A DNA stretch of 64,000 nt. Origin: Pseudomonadota bacterium (lineage in GTDB: Bacteria > Myxococcota_A > Polyangia > Polyangiales > Polyangiaceae). Shown one piece after another: positions 18,744-26,642 of this stretch. Position 1 is the first letter of the stretch. The number at the start of each line of letters is the position of its first letter. The stretch lies in assembly GCA_023431345.1 (NCBI GenBank), contig JAEYWK010000049.1:56702-120701 (forward strand). Reading direction: 5' to 3'. Position numbers and translations under genes: made by a program. The notes beneath the pieces are model-generated. The model did no database searches. It was not told where the DNA came from and saw only the letters and a program-made list of their open reading frames with translations.

Positions 18744-19805
18744 TCAGCGGGCCGTGTAGTTGGCTTCGAGCCACTCCCGGTAGCTACCGGAGCGGACCGC
18801 GCTCACCCAGGCTCCGTTGTCGGCGTACCAACGCACGGTCTCGCGCAGGCCTCCGTCCAGGTCGTGCTTGGGTGCCCAGCCCAGCTCGCGCTGCAGCTTG
18901 CTCGAGTCGATGGCGTAGCGCCGGTCGTGGCCAGGGCGGTCTTTGACGAAGCGGATGAGTCGCGAAAGCTCCGCGACCTGGATGCCGCGCAGCTCCGCGA
19001 CCAGCTCGATCAGGCGCTTCACGATCGCGATGTTCGTCCACTCGTTGTTGCCGCCGACGTTGTACGTCTGACCCGAGCGCCCGCGCGTCAAGATCACCCA
19101 TAGCGCCTCGGCGTGATCGTCGACGAACAGCCAGTCGCGCACGTTCAGACCGTCGCCGTAGACGGGCAGCTCTTTGCCCTCGAACAGGTTCAAGATCATG
19201 AGCGGGATCAGCTTCTCGGGGAAGTGATACGGCCCGTAGTTGTTGCTGCAGTTCGAGACGGTGGTCGAGATGCCGTAGGTGCGCTGATAGGCCCGCACGA
19301 GGTGATCGGAGGCGGCTTTCGAGGCGGAGTACGGCGAGCTCGGATCGTACGGAGTCTCCTCCGTGAACAAGCCGGTAGCGCCGAGCGAGCCGTAGACCTC
19401 GTCGGTCGAGACGTGGTGAAAGTGGATCTGGGGACGCTTGCGCACGACCTCCAAGAGCGCGTAAGTGCCAACCACGTTGGTTTGCACGAACACGCCGGGT
19501 CCCAAGATGCTGCGATCGACGTGGCTCTCGGCCGCGAAGTTCACGATCGCGTCCACGCGGTGCTCCTCGCACAGTGCGTCTACCAGCTGCTGGTCGCCGA
19601 TGTCGCCGCGCACCAGCTGGTAGCGGCTCGCGTCGACGGCGCCGCGCAAATTCTCCGGATTTCCGGCGTACGTGAGCAGATCGAGGTTGACGACCTTGCC
19701 CTTGAAGCTGGCGTCCGCGAACAGCCGGCGGATGAAGGCCGAGCCGATGAAGCCGGCGCCGCCCGTGACGAGCAGCGATTCGGGCGAGCGCGCTGGGTCG
19801 TTCAT
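18744..19805 (-). CDS. rmlB: dTDP-glucose 4,6-dehydratase RmlB
   Basis: 353 residues, a typical short-chain dehydrogenase/reductase of the RmlB type. It has the NAD-binding TGGAGFIGSAFIRRL, VNFAAESHVDRSI, the STDEVYGSLG block and the catalytic YSASKAASDHL (Tyr-x3-Lys). It makes dTDP-4-keto-6-deoxyglucose from dTDP-glucose. Its ATG overlaps the rmlC stop (ATGA), and a 43-nt gap leads to the glycosyltransferase. Neighbouring rmlA and rmlC supply the steps before and after it. Confidence 0.95.
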   Translation of the reverse strand: MNDPARSPESLLVTGGAGFIGSAFIRRLFADASFKGKVVNLDLLTYAGNPENLRGAVDASRYQLVRGDIGDQQLVDALCEEHRVDAIVNFAAESHVDRSILGPGVFVQTNVVGTYALLEVVRKRPQIHFHHVSTDEVYGSLGATGLFTEETPYDPSSPYSASKAASDHLVRAYQRTYGISTTVSNCSNNYGPYHFPEKLIPLMILNLFEGKELPVYGDGLNVRDWLFVDDHAEALWVILTRGRSGQTYNVGGNNEWTNIAIVKRLIELVAELRGIQVAELSRLIRFVKDRPGHDRRYAIDSSKLQRELGWAPKHDLDGGLRETVRWYADNGAWVSAVRSGSYREWLEANYTAR

Positions 19806-20353
19806 GGGGTTCTGCCGACGCGAGCCTTGAACTCCGCGAAGGATTCAGAGCGCTGGTCGCGCTCGGACAGCACCGGCTCCGCCACCGGCCACGCGACCCC
19901 GATCTCCGGGTCGTTCCAGCGGATCGCGCACTCGGTGGCCCCGTTGTACGGCGTGCTCACCTTGTACTGCACCTCGGCCACGTCGCTCAGCACGCAAAAG
20001 CCGTGCGCGAAGCCGACCGGCACGTAGACCTGGAAGTGAGCCTCGGCGTCGATCTCGAGGCCGTGCCATTTGCCGAACGTAGGCGACCCGGCGCGGATGT
20101 CGACCAGCACGTCGTAGATGCGCCCGCGCGTGACACGCACCAGCTTCGCCTGGCCCGGGCTCGACTGATAGTGCAGACCGCGCACGGAGTTTTTGCGCGA
20201 CTCGGAGTGGTTGTCTTGCACCCAGGTCTCGAGCATGCCCGCCTCTTGATAGCGCGGCGCACTGTAGCTCTCGAAGAAGAAGCCCCGTACGTCGCGGAAG
20301 ACGCGCGGCTTGATCAACTTGGCTCCGGACAGGGGTAATTCAATGATTTCCAT
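19802..20353 (-). CDS. rmlC: dTDP-4-dehydrorhamnose 3,5-epimerase RmlC
   Basis: 183 residues, the normal length for this cupin epimerase. Visible blocks are RVFRDVRGFFFESYSAPRY, VQDNHSESRKNSVRGLHYQ (with the catalytic-His region), KLVRVTRGRIYDVLVDIR and FAHGFCVLSDVAEVQYK. It epimerises the 4-keto sugar made by RmlB at C3 and C5. It lies 17 nt after rmlA and is coupled to rmlB. The rmlD reductase that would finish dTDP-rhamnose is not in this window. Confidence 0.94.
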   Translation of the reverse strand: MEIIELPLSGAKLIKPRVFRDVRGFFFESYSAPRYQEAGMLETWVQDNHSESRKNSVRGLHYQSSPGQAKLVRVTRGRIYDVLVDIRAGSPTFGKWHGLEIDAEAHFQVYVPVGFAHGFCVLSDVAEVQYKVSTPYNGATECAIRWNDPEIGVAWPVAEPVLSERDQRSESFAEFKARVGRTP

Positions 20354-20370
20354 GGTCTATGCGAATCTAA

Positions 20371-21237
20371 TCAGTCTTGGGCGCACTGTCGGAGGTACTG
20401 GCCGTAGCTGCTCTTGCCGTAGGCGGCCGCGAGCTTGAGCAGCTGCTCGGCGTCGATGAAGCCCTTGCGCCACGCGATTTCTTCGACGCACGCGATGCGC
20501 GTCGCCTGGCGCTGCTCGAGGATGTGCACGAACTCGCTGGCCTCGATCAGGCTCTCGTGCGTGCCGGTGTCGAGCCAAGCGGTGCCGCGCGCCATCATCT
20601 CCATCTTCGCCGTGCCCTGGGCGACATAGGCGCGGTTCACGTCCGTAATCTCGAGCTCTCCGCGCGGCGACGGCTTCAGCGTCCGCGCGATCTCGAGCAC
20701 CTCGTTGTCGTAGAAGTAGAGGCCGGTGACGGCGACGTTCGACTTCGGAGCGGTCGGCTTCTCCTCGATCGAAAGGATGGTGCCATCCGCCGTCAACTCC
20801 GCGACGCCGTAGCGACCGGGGTCTTGCACCTTGTAGCCGAACAGCGTGCAGCCCTTCTCGAGTGACGCTGCGCGCTTGAGCACGTCGGCGAAGCCTGCGC
20901 CGTAGAAGATGTTGTCACCGAGCACGAGCGCAGCGGGGTCGCGGCCAACGAAGCTGCGCCCGATGATGAACGCCTCCGCCAGCCCGTTGGGGGCTGCCTG
21001 CTCTGCGTACTCGAAGCGCAGCCCCAGCTCGCTGCCGTCACCGAGCAGCCGCCGGAACAGCGGAAGGTCTTGTGGCGTCGAGATGATCAAGATCTCGCGG
21101 ATCCCGGCGAGCATGAGCACGCTCAGCGGGTAAAAGATCATCGGCTTGTCGTAGACCGGCAGGAGCTGCTTCGAGACCACGCGGGTGAGCGGGTAGAGTC
21201 GCGTGCCGCTCCCGCCGGCAAGGATGATGCCTTTCAT
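20371..21237 (-). CDS. rmlA: Glucose-1-phosphate thymidylyltransferase RmlA
   Basis: 288 residues from ATG 21237, the usual MKGIILAGGSGTRLYPLT start; an in-frame GTG at 21249 would add four residues. KQLLPVYDKPMIFYPLS, LVLGDNIFYGAGF and the EEKPTAPKSN block identify it as an RmlA nucleotidyltransferase. It makes dTDP-glucose from glucose-1-phosphate and dTTP, the entry step for the rmlA-rmlC-rmlB series. It is first in the minus-strand operon; its promoter must lie in the 92-nt gap to aguB. Confidence 0.95.
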   Translation of the reverse strand: MKGIILAGGSGTRLYPLTRVVSKQLLPVYDKPMIFYPLSVLMLAGIREILIISTPQDLPLFRRLLGDGSELGLRFEYAEQAAPNGLAEAFIIGRSFVGRDPAALVLGDNIFYGAGFADVLKRAASLEKGCTLFGYKVQDPGRYGVAELTADGTILSIEEKPTAPKSNVAVTGLYFYDNEVLEIARTLKPSPRGELEITDVNRAYVAQGTAKMEMMARGTAWLDTGTHESLIEASEFVHILEQRQATRIACVEEIAWRKGFIDAEQLLKLAAAYGKSSYGQYLRQCAQD

Positions 21238-21329
21238 CGAGGAAGGCACTGATAACCCGACGCGCCGGGCACGGCAAATGTGGCTCGGCGGTTGCCGGAA
21301 AGTCCGTCAGGGCCTACGTTCGGCCCGCC

Positions 21330-22214
21330 ATGAAAGCGCAAAAGCTCAAGGTTGGCCTGGTGCAGACCACGGTCGAAGATGACAAGGCCGAGCACGTCCG
21401 AAAGACCCTCGATCGCGTCCGCGAGGCGGCGGCGCGGGGGGCCAAGCTCATCTGTTTGCAGGAGCTGTTTGCGTCGAAATACTTCTGCCAGGTCGAAGAC
21501 TCCGCGCTCTTCGACTTGGCCGAGCCGATCCCGGGACCGACGAGCCGCGCCGTCAGCGACGTCGCGAAAGAGCTCGGCGTTTCGATCGTGGTGCCGCTGT
21601 TCGAGAAGCGCGCGCCTGGCGTGTACCACAACAGCCTGATCATCGCGGGGCCGACGGGTGAGTCGCTCGGCCTGTATCGCAAGATGCACATCCCCGATGA
21701 TCCGCTGTTCTTCGAGAAGTATTACTTCACCCCCGGCGATCTGGGCTTCAAGACGTTCGAGACGCCCGAAGCCAAGGTGGGGCCCCTGATTTGTTGGGAT
21801 CAGTGGTACCCGGAGGCGGCGCGGCTCACCGCCCTGCGCGGGGCCGAGATCTTGGTGTACCCGACCGCCATCGGCTGGCACCCCGCGGAAAAGGCGGAGT
21901 ACGGCGCGGCTCAGCTCTCCGCTTGGCAGACGATCCAGCGCTCTCACGCCATCGCCAACGGCGTGTTCGTCATCTCCGTCAACCGCGTCGGGCATGAGGG
22001 CCCGGCGGACGGCGGGCTGCAGTTCTGGGGTCACTCGTTCGTTGCCGACCCGTTCGGTGTCGTGCTCGCCGAAGCGGGCGAGGGCGAAGAGACGCTCGTC
22101 GTCGAGATCGACCTGAGCCGGCAAGAGTGGGTGCGCCGCAACTGGCCATTTTACCGTGACCGCCGCGTCGACGCTTACGGCGACATCACCTCTCGCTTGA
22201 TCGATCGCGGATGA
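21330..22214 (+). CDS. aguB: N-carbamoylputrescine amidase AguB
   Basis: 294 residues of the nitrilase superfamily. The Glu-Lys-Cys triad is seen as CLQELFASKYFC (Glu45), LYRKMHIPD (Lys118) and LICWDQWYPEAAR (Cys155). The CWDQWYPE form and the length match N-carbamoylputrescine amidases, which release putrescine, CO2 and ammonia. It overlaps the agmatine deiminase gene by 4 nt (ATGA). Together they convert agmatine to putrescine. Confidence 0.93.
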   Translation: MKAQKLKVGLVQTTVEDDKAEHVRKTLDRVREAAARGAKLICLQELFASKYFCQVEDSALFDLAEPIPGPTSRAVSDVAKELGVSIVVPLFEKRAPGVYHNSLIIAGPTGESLGLYRKMHIPDDPLFFEKYYFTPGDLGFKTFETPEAKVGPLICWDQWYPEAARLTALRGAEILVYPTAIGWHPAEKAEYGAAQLSAWQTIQRSHAIANGVFVISVNRVGHEGPADGGLQFWGHSFVADPFGVVLAEAGEGEETLVVEIDLSRQEWVRRNWPFYRDRRVDAYGDITSRLIDRG

Positions 22215-23350
22215 AATCGCAAATGGCCTCGTCCTCTCGGGCTCGAAAGAATGACGCTGCTCCCCCAACCGTGGCGGCCACGCCGCTCGAGCTGGGGTTT
22301 CGCATGCCCGCGGAGTGGGAGCCTCACGCCGCCACGTGGCTGGCATGGCCGCACGAGCCCAGCGATTGGCCGGGCAAGTTCGAGGCGGTGCCGTGGGTGT
22401 TCGCGGAAGTGATCAAGAACCTCACGCGCGGTGAGCGGGTGCGCCTGATCGTGTCCGGCAAGCGCATGCAAAACCAGGCCAGCCGCGCGCTCGAGAAGTC
22501 GGAGGTCGATCTGCGCCAAGTCGACTTCGTCGACATCCCCACCGATCGCTCGTGGACGCGCGACTTCTTGCCATTGTTCGTGGCTAAGCCTGGGAAGCCT
22601 GGTAGGCGCGCGCTCGGCAGCGTGAAGTTTCGCTTCAACGGCTGGGCGCGCTACGCCAACTGGAAGCGTGACGAAGCGGCGGGGCTCGCCGTGCAGGCCC
22701 GCGCACAGCGCGCAGGCGCCGAGAGCTTCCAAGCGCTCGCCGAAGGTGGCAGAAAGTCCGTCGTCTTGGAGGGCGGCGCCATCGACGTGGATGGTCAGGG
22801 CACGCTGCTCTGCACCGAAGAGTGCCTGCTCGATGGCCGTCAGGCGCGCAACCGAGACTTGGGTAAGTCCGGCGTCGAGCGCGCGCTCCACGCCCAGCTC
22901 GGCGCCGAAAAGGTGCTGTGGCTCGGGCGCGGCATCGCCGGTGACGACACCGCCGGTCACATCGATGACTTCGCGCGCTTCGTCGCGCCCGCTCGCATCG
23001 TGCTGGCGGCCGAGAAGAACCGCAAGGATGCCAACTACAAGCCGCTGGCCGAAGCGCGCGAGCGCCTGCGCGGTGCGCGTGACGCGCGGGGCCGTCGCGT
23101 CGAGGTGATCGCCTTGCCGATGCCGGAGCCGGTCGTGTTCGACCAGCAGCGCTTGCCCGCGAGCTACGCCAACTTCTACATCGGTAACGCGGTCGTGCTC
23201 GTGCCTACCTTCAACGATCCGGCCGATGCCGTCGCCCTCGGCATCCTGTCGGAGCTGTTCCCGGGACGGCGCGTGGTGGGCATTTATTCAAAGGATTTCG
23301 TGCTCGGGCTAGGCACCATCCACTGCAGCACGCAGCAAGAGCCGCGCTGA
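22211..23350 (+). CDS. aguA: Agmatine deiminase AguA
   Basis: 379 residues of the peptidyl-arginine-deiminase-like family. It has MPAEWEPHAATWLAWPH, the substrate-binding DRSWTRDFLP, the GGAIDVDGQGTLL block, GDDTAGHIDDFARF, and the catalytic Cys in GTIHCSTQQ (Cys372). It turns agmatine into N-carbamoylputrescine plus ammonia, which the coupled AguB then hydrolyses. The N-terminal ~25 residues are a non-conserved leader; a later start is possible. Confidence 0.93.
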   Translation: MKSQMASSSRARKNDAAPPTVAATPLELGFRMPAEWEPHAATWLAWPHEPSDWPGKFEAVPWVFAEVIKNLTRGERVRLIVSGKRMQNQASRALEKSEVDLRQVDFVDIPTDRSWTRDFLPLFVAKPGKPGRRALGSVKFRFNGWARYANWKRDEAAGLAVQARAQRAGAESFQALAEGGRKSVVLEGGAIDVDGQGTLLCTEECLLDGRQARNRDLGKSGVERALHAQLGAEKVLWLGRGIAGDDTAGHIDDFARFVAPARIVLAAEKNRKDANYKPLAEARERLRGARDARGRRVEVIALPMPEPVVFDQQRLPASYANFYIGNAVVLVPTFNDPADAVALGILSELFPGRRVVGIYSKDFVLGLGTIHCSTQQEPR

Positions 23351-23400
23351 GCAGATCGAGATTCTTGCCGTTTGCGGCTGACGGCGGCAGGGTTGGCGAC

Positions 23401-24393
23401 GTGCTCGTGCCTTCGCCATTCCCACGCCGTTGGCTGTGCCGAGCGCTCGTGGCGGCGCTCGCGCTGGGGGCAGCTGGCACGAGCGCGGCCCCGGCCAAGC
23501 AGGGCGCGACGTCTCCCGCGGGCTTCGTGGCCAAGAAACCCCCGCGTTCGACGCAGAGCTCGAAGAGCGTCGCTGAGCGCGGAGGCGTCAACCCCTGCAA
23601 CACGCCCGACCCGGGCTTCGGTCTGTACGACAAGTGGACGCGCGGCATCGAGATGGGTCAGCTGATCATGCCGAGCAGCAAGAAGTTCGCGCGGGGCGGC
23701 CAGTTCGACGTGATGATTCACTTTCATGGCCATGAGGCCGCGCGCAAGGAGTGGATCACCGTCATGGACGGGGCAGTGCTGGTCGGCATCGATCTCGGGC
23801 TGGGCTCAGGCCCCTACGAGACTGCGTTCGACGCGCCCGACGCCTTCGCACGCTTGCTGGAGAGCGTCGAGCGCGCGGTGGCCAAGAAGACAGGCCGCGA
23901 CCGCGCGAAGGCGCGCAAGGTCGGCCTGAGCGCGTGGAGCGCGGGCTACGGTGCCCTCCAGAAGATCTTGGGCCAGAAGCTCGGTAAGGAGCGGGTCGAC
24001 AGCGTAGTTCTGCTCGACGGCTTGCACTGCGGCTACCAAGGCCAGAGCGTGAACGCGCTGCAGATTCAGGCGTTCTCGCAGTTTGCCAAAGAGGCGGCGG
24101 CGGGGCGCAAGCTGATGTTCGTCAGCCACTCGTCGATCATTCCGCCGGGCTACGCGTCGACGACGGAGACGGCAAACTTCCTGATCCACGAAGTGGGCGG
24201 CGCGCCGAAGGCGTCGAAGGGTGCGGGCCCGCTCGGCTTGGAGCTGATTTCACGCTATACGCGGGGCAACTTCCACGTGCGTGGCTTCACCGGCAACGAC
24301 AAGATGGATCACTGCGCCCACCTCGGCTTGTATCGAGACGTCCTCAAGATTCACATCAAGCCGCGCTGGAATACCCCGCGCGTGGCCCGCTGA
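23401..24393 (+). CDS. Secreted alpha/beta-hydrolase-like protein
   Basis: About 330 residues. Possible starts are TTG 23365, GTG 23401 and GTG 23407; none has a good ribosome site, and 23401 is taken because it places a signal peptide (RRWLCRALVAALALGAAG) at the N-terminus. The body has MIHFHGHEAA (oxyanion-like), GLSAWSAGYGAL (probable Ser nucleophile elbow), DSVVLLDGLHCGY (acid-loop-like) and a late His-rich block DKMDHCAHLGLY. This pattern suggests an alpha/beta hydrolase fold, but no named family was recognised. It is flanked by aguA (50 nt) and the pseudouridine synthase (1 nt). Confidence 0.6.
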   Translation: MLVPSPFPRRWLCRALVAALALGAAGTSAAPAKQGATSPAGFVAKKPPRSTQSSKSVAERGGVNPCNTPDPGFGLYDKWTRGIEMGQLIMPSSKKFARGGQFDVMIHFHGHEAARKEWITVMDGAVLVGIDLGLGSGPYETAFDAPDAFARLLESVERAVAKKTGRDRAKARKVGLSAWSAGYGALQKILGQKLGKERVDSVVLLDGLHCGYQGQSVNALQIQAFSQFAKEAAAGRKLMFVSHSSIIPPGYASTTETANFLIHEVGGAPKASKGAGPLGLELISRYTRGNFHVRGFTGNDKMDHCAHLGLYRDVLKIHIKPRWNTPRVAR

Positions 24394-24394
24394 C

Positions 24395-25291
24395 GTGAAG
24401 AAGCAAGCGCTCCCCGGCGAGGGTCGAAAGCCGCTCGATCGCTGGCTCCGAGAGCTGATGCCCGGCAAGAGCTGGAACGACGTGCGCCGGCTGGTGCGTA
24501 CGGGCAAGATCTTCATCGACGGCGAGAAGCGGCTCGAGCCTTCGGAGCTGGTCTCGGCCGGCGCGGAGATCGAGCTGCGCCAGAACGCGCCGCGCGCGAC
24601 ACGAACGCCGGCGCTGCCGCGCAGCTGCATCTTACACGTCGACGCGCAGGTCGTCGTGGTGGACAAGCCTGCGGGAATCAGCACGGTGCCGTATGACGAG
24701 AACGAACGGGGCACCCTCGACGAGCTGGTGATGGAGACCATCTCCGAGCGAGGTCGTCGGGCTCCGCTCGGGGTGGTGCACCGCATCGACAAAGAGACGT
24801 CGGGCGTCGTCGTGTTCACGCGTACCGTCGCGGCCAAGCACGCCCTCAAGAATCAATTCCGCTTCCACACCGTGGGTCGGCGCTACCTGGCGATCGCGCA
24901 CGGCACGGTGCGGAGCGTCACCATCCAAAGTCGTCTGGTCCAAGACCGCGGCGACGGCCGGCGAGGCTCGACCGACCACGAGGAGCTCGGCCGCGAAGCC
25001 ATCACCCACGTCAAATTGCTCGAGAATTTGCGAGGGGCCAGCCTCGTCGAATGCCAGCTCGAGACTGGGCGCACCCACCAGATCCGGATTCACTTGGCCG
25101 AGCGCGGCCACCCGCTCGTGGGGGAGCGCGTGTATTCGAAGAGCTACCGGGGCGAGCTGCTCCCGGCGCCGCGCCTGATGCTGCACGCGCGGGAGCTCTC
25201 GTTCGAGCATCCGCAGACCGGTGAGCGGCTCAGCTTCGAGCGCCCCCTGCCGCCGGACATGCAAGGCGTGCTCGACGGTCTGCGTCGCTGA
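24395..25291 (+). CDS. RluA-family pseudouridine synthase
   Basis: 298 residues. GTG 24395 is chosen because the protein then begins at an S4-like RNA-binding domain (residues ~12-75, LDRWLRELMPGKSWNDVRRLV) and the preceding gene ends 2 nt before. The catalytic domain has VVVVDKPAGISTVP, the HRIDKETSG signature with the catalytic Asp, and LETGRTHQIRIHLAERGHPLVGE. It isomerises uridine in rRNA or tRNA. RluC/RluD-type sites are most likely, but the target cannot be told from sequence. Confidence 0.9.
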   Translation: MKKQALPGEGRKPLDRWLRELMPGKSWNDVRRLVRTGKIFIDGEKRLEPSELVSAGAEIELRQNAPRATRTPALPRSCILHVDAQVVVVDKPAGISTVPYDENERGTLDELVMETISERGRRAPLGVVHRIDKETSGVVVFTRTVAAKHALKNQFRFHTVGRRYLAIAHGTVRSVTIQSRLVQDRGDGRRGSTDHEELGREAITHVKLLENLRGASLVECQLETGRTHQIRIHLAERGHPLVGERVYSKSYRGELLPAPRLMLHARELSFEHPQTGERLSFERPLPPDMQGVLDGLRR

Positions 25292-25366
25292 GCCCTCGCC
25301 GCGTCGAGAGCGTGCGTCGCCATTGAGGAGTGTCAAAGCCGGCGGGAGGCGCTAGCGTGCGACCGC

Positions 25367-25843
25367 GTGAGCTGGCTGTTGCTGCTCGGGTTCGTGGTCG
25401 TGCTGCTGGCCACGGCGCTCGTCTCCCGGAGACCGCTTTCGGGGGCGGCCTGGCTACTCCTGCGCAGCGTCGTCCCGGCTTGGCGCTTCTTCGAAGACGT
25501 GGAGGCGACTACCGAGCTCTACATCCGTGTCGCGCCGGAGGAGGCTGACGATTTTGGTCCGTGGCAGGCAGCGCTTACGGCTCCGCCGCACCGGTGGACG
25601 CGGCTCATCTTCAATCCCGCCGGCAACCTGGCGCTCGCGGAGCAATCACTGGTCGAAGCGCTGAGCTCCGAGCTCGATGGCTGCGCGTTCGAGCGCGTGA
25701 CGGAGCTCGTCGCCTACCGGTTGGTACAAGAGCTGGTGAAGCAGCGGCTGCGCGAGCGGGGCGCCGAAGGCGGGGGCCGCTACCAATTTCGTCTCGACGT
25801 CGACGGCGCCGAGGCCTTCGTGTCCGAAGGGCACGCGCTGTGA
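25367..25843 (+). CDS. Small membrane-anchored protein of unknown function
   Basis: 158 residues from a GTG start. One N-terminal membrane helix (residues ~2-20, WLLLLGFVVVLLATALV) is followed by a soluble domain with ELYIRVAPEEADDFGPWQ, WTRLIFNPAGNLALAEQ and a helical ERVTELVAYRLVQELVKQRL stretch. No family was recognised. Its stop shares one base with the next ATG (TGATG), so it is almost certainly made with the HTTM-like protein and may be its partner. Confidence 0.65.
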   Translation: MSWLLLLGFVVVLLATALVSRRPLSGAAWLLLRSVVPAWRFFEDVEATTELYIRVAPEEADDFGPWQAALTAPPHRWTRLIFNPAGNLALAEQSLVEALSSELDGCAFERVTELVAYRLVQELVKQRLRERGAEGGGRYQFRLDVDGAEAFVSEGHAL

Positions 25844-26637
25844 TGGACGGCGCGCTCGCGTCGGCGCTGCTGTGGACGCAGCGCCTCACGGGGCTCGCGG
25901 TGCTGCTGCAGACCCTCGAGCTCGCGTCGCTGCGTCGCGCGTTCGCCGATGACGGCGTGTGGCGCTGGTCGATCTTGCGCGACGAGCATCGCGCGCTGGC
26001 TCTGCCGCTTCGGCAGCTCTTCGCGGTGCTCCTGCCGTACCGCGCGTTCCTCGCAGTCCTGCTCGCGCGCGCGGCCTTGGCCTGCCTCCTCGGGGCCGGG
26101 GTAGGGGAGGTCGCTTGGCTGCTCGCCCTCAGCCAGCTGCTGATCGGCGCGCGCTTTCGGGGCACCTTCAACGGCGGCAGCGACTACATGACCATGGTGC
26201 TCTTGCTGGGGCTGTCGCTGGCCTCACTGCCCTGGGGAGCGCTCCCAGCTCGGGCGGGCCTCGGCTACATCTGCGCACAGCTCACGCTGTCGTACGTGAT
26301 CGCCGGGGGCGTCAAGTTGCGCCAGCCGGCGTGGCGTTCGGGTCAGGCCCTCGCGGTCGTGCTGCGATCCGAGCGCTACGCGGTGCCTGGCTGGGTCGCG
26401 GCGCTCGCGCGCAAGCCAAAGGCGGCACGGTGCGTGTCGTGGCTGGTCATGCTCTTCGAGCTCGCCATGCCTTGGGCCATCTCGAGTCCGCGTGCCGCGC
26501 TCGTCGCGATCTCGCTCGGGCTGGTCTTCCACGCCGCCAACGCGCTCGCGCTCGGCTTGAACCGATTCCTTTTCGCCTGGGCGGCCGCCTATCCCGCGCT
26601 TTGGTACTTCGCTCGCGCGCTCGGCGTCGAGCCGTAG
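25843..26637 (+). CDS. HTTM-like polytopic membrane protein
   Basis: 264 residues with about six or seven hydrophobic helices. The central block ARFRGTFNGGSDYMTMVLLLGLSLASL, followed by LSYVIAGGVKLRQPAWRSGQAL, resembles the HTTM (vitamin-K-dependent gamma-carboxylase-related) membrane domain, without the long carboxylase C-terminus. The real start is ATG 25843; upstream in-frame sequence is out of phase with the preceding gene. Function unknown. It converges on the sigma-54 regulator gene with a 5-nt gap. Confidence 0.6.
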   Translation: MDGALASALLWTQRLTGLAVLLQTLELASLRRAFADDGVWRWSILRDEHRALALPLRQLFAVLLPYRAFLAVLLARAALACLLGAGVGEVAWLLALSQLLIGARFRGTFNGGSDYMTMVLLLGLSLASLPWGALPARAGLGYICAQLTLSYVIAGGVKLRQPAWRSGQALAVVLRSERYAVPGWVAALARKPKAARCVSWLVMLFELAMPWAISSPRAALVAISLGLVFHAANALALGLNRFLFAWAAAYPALWYFARALGVEP

Positions 26638-26642
26638 GGGCC

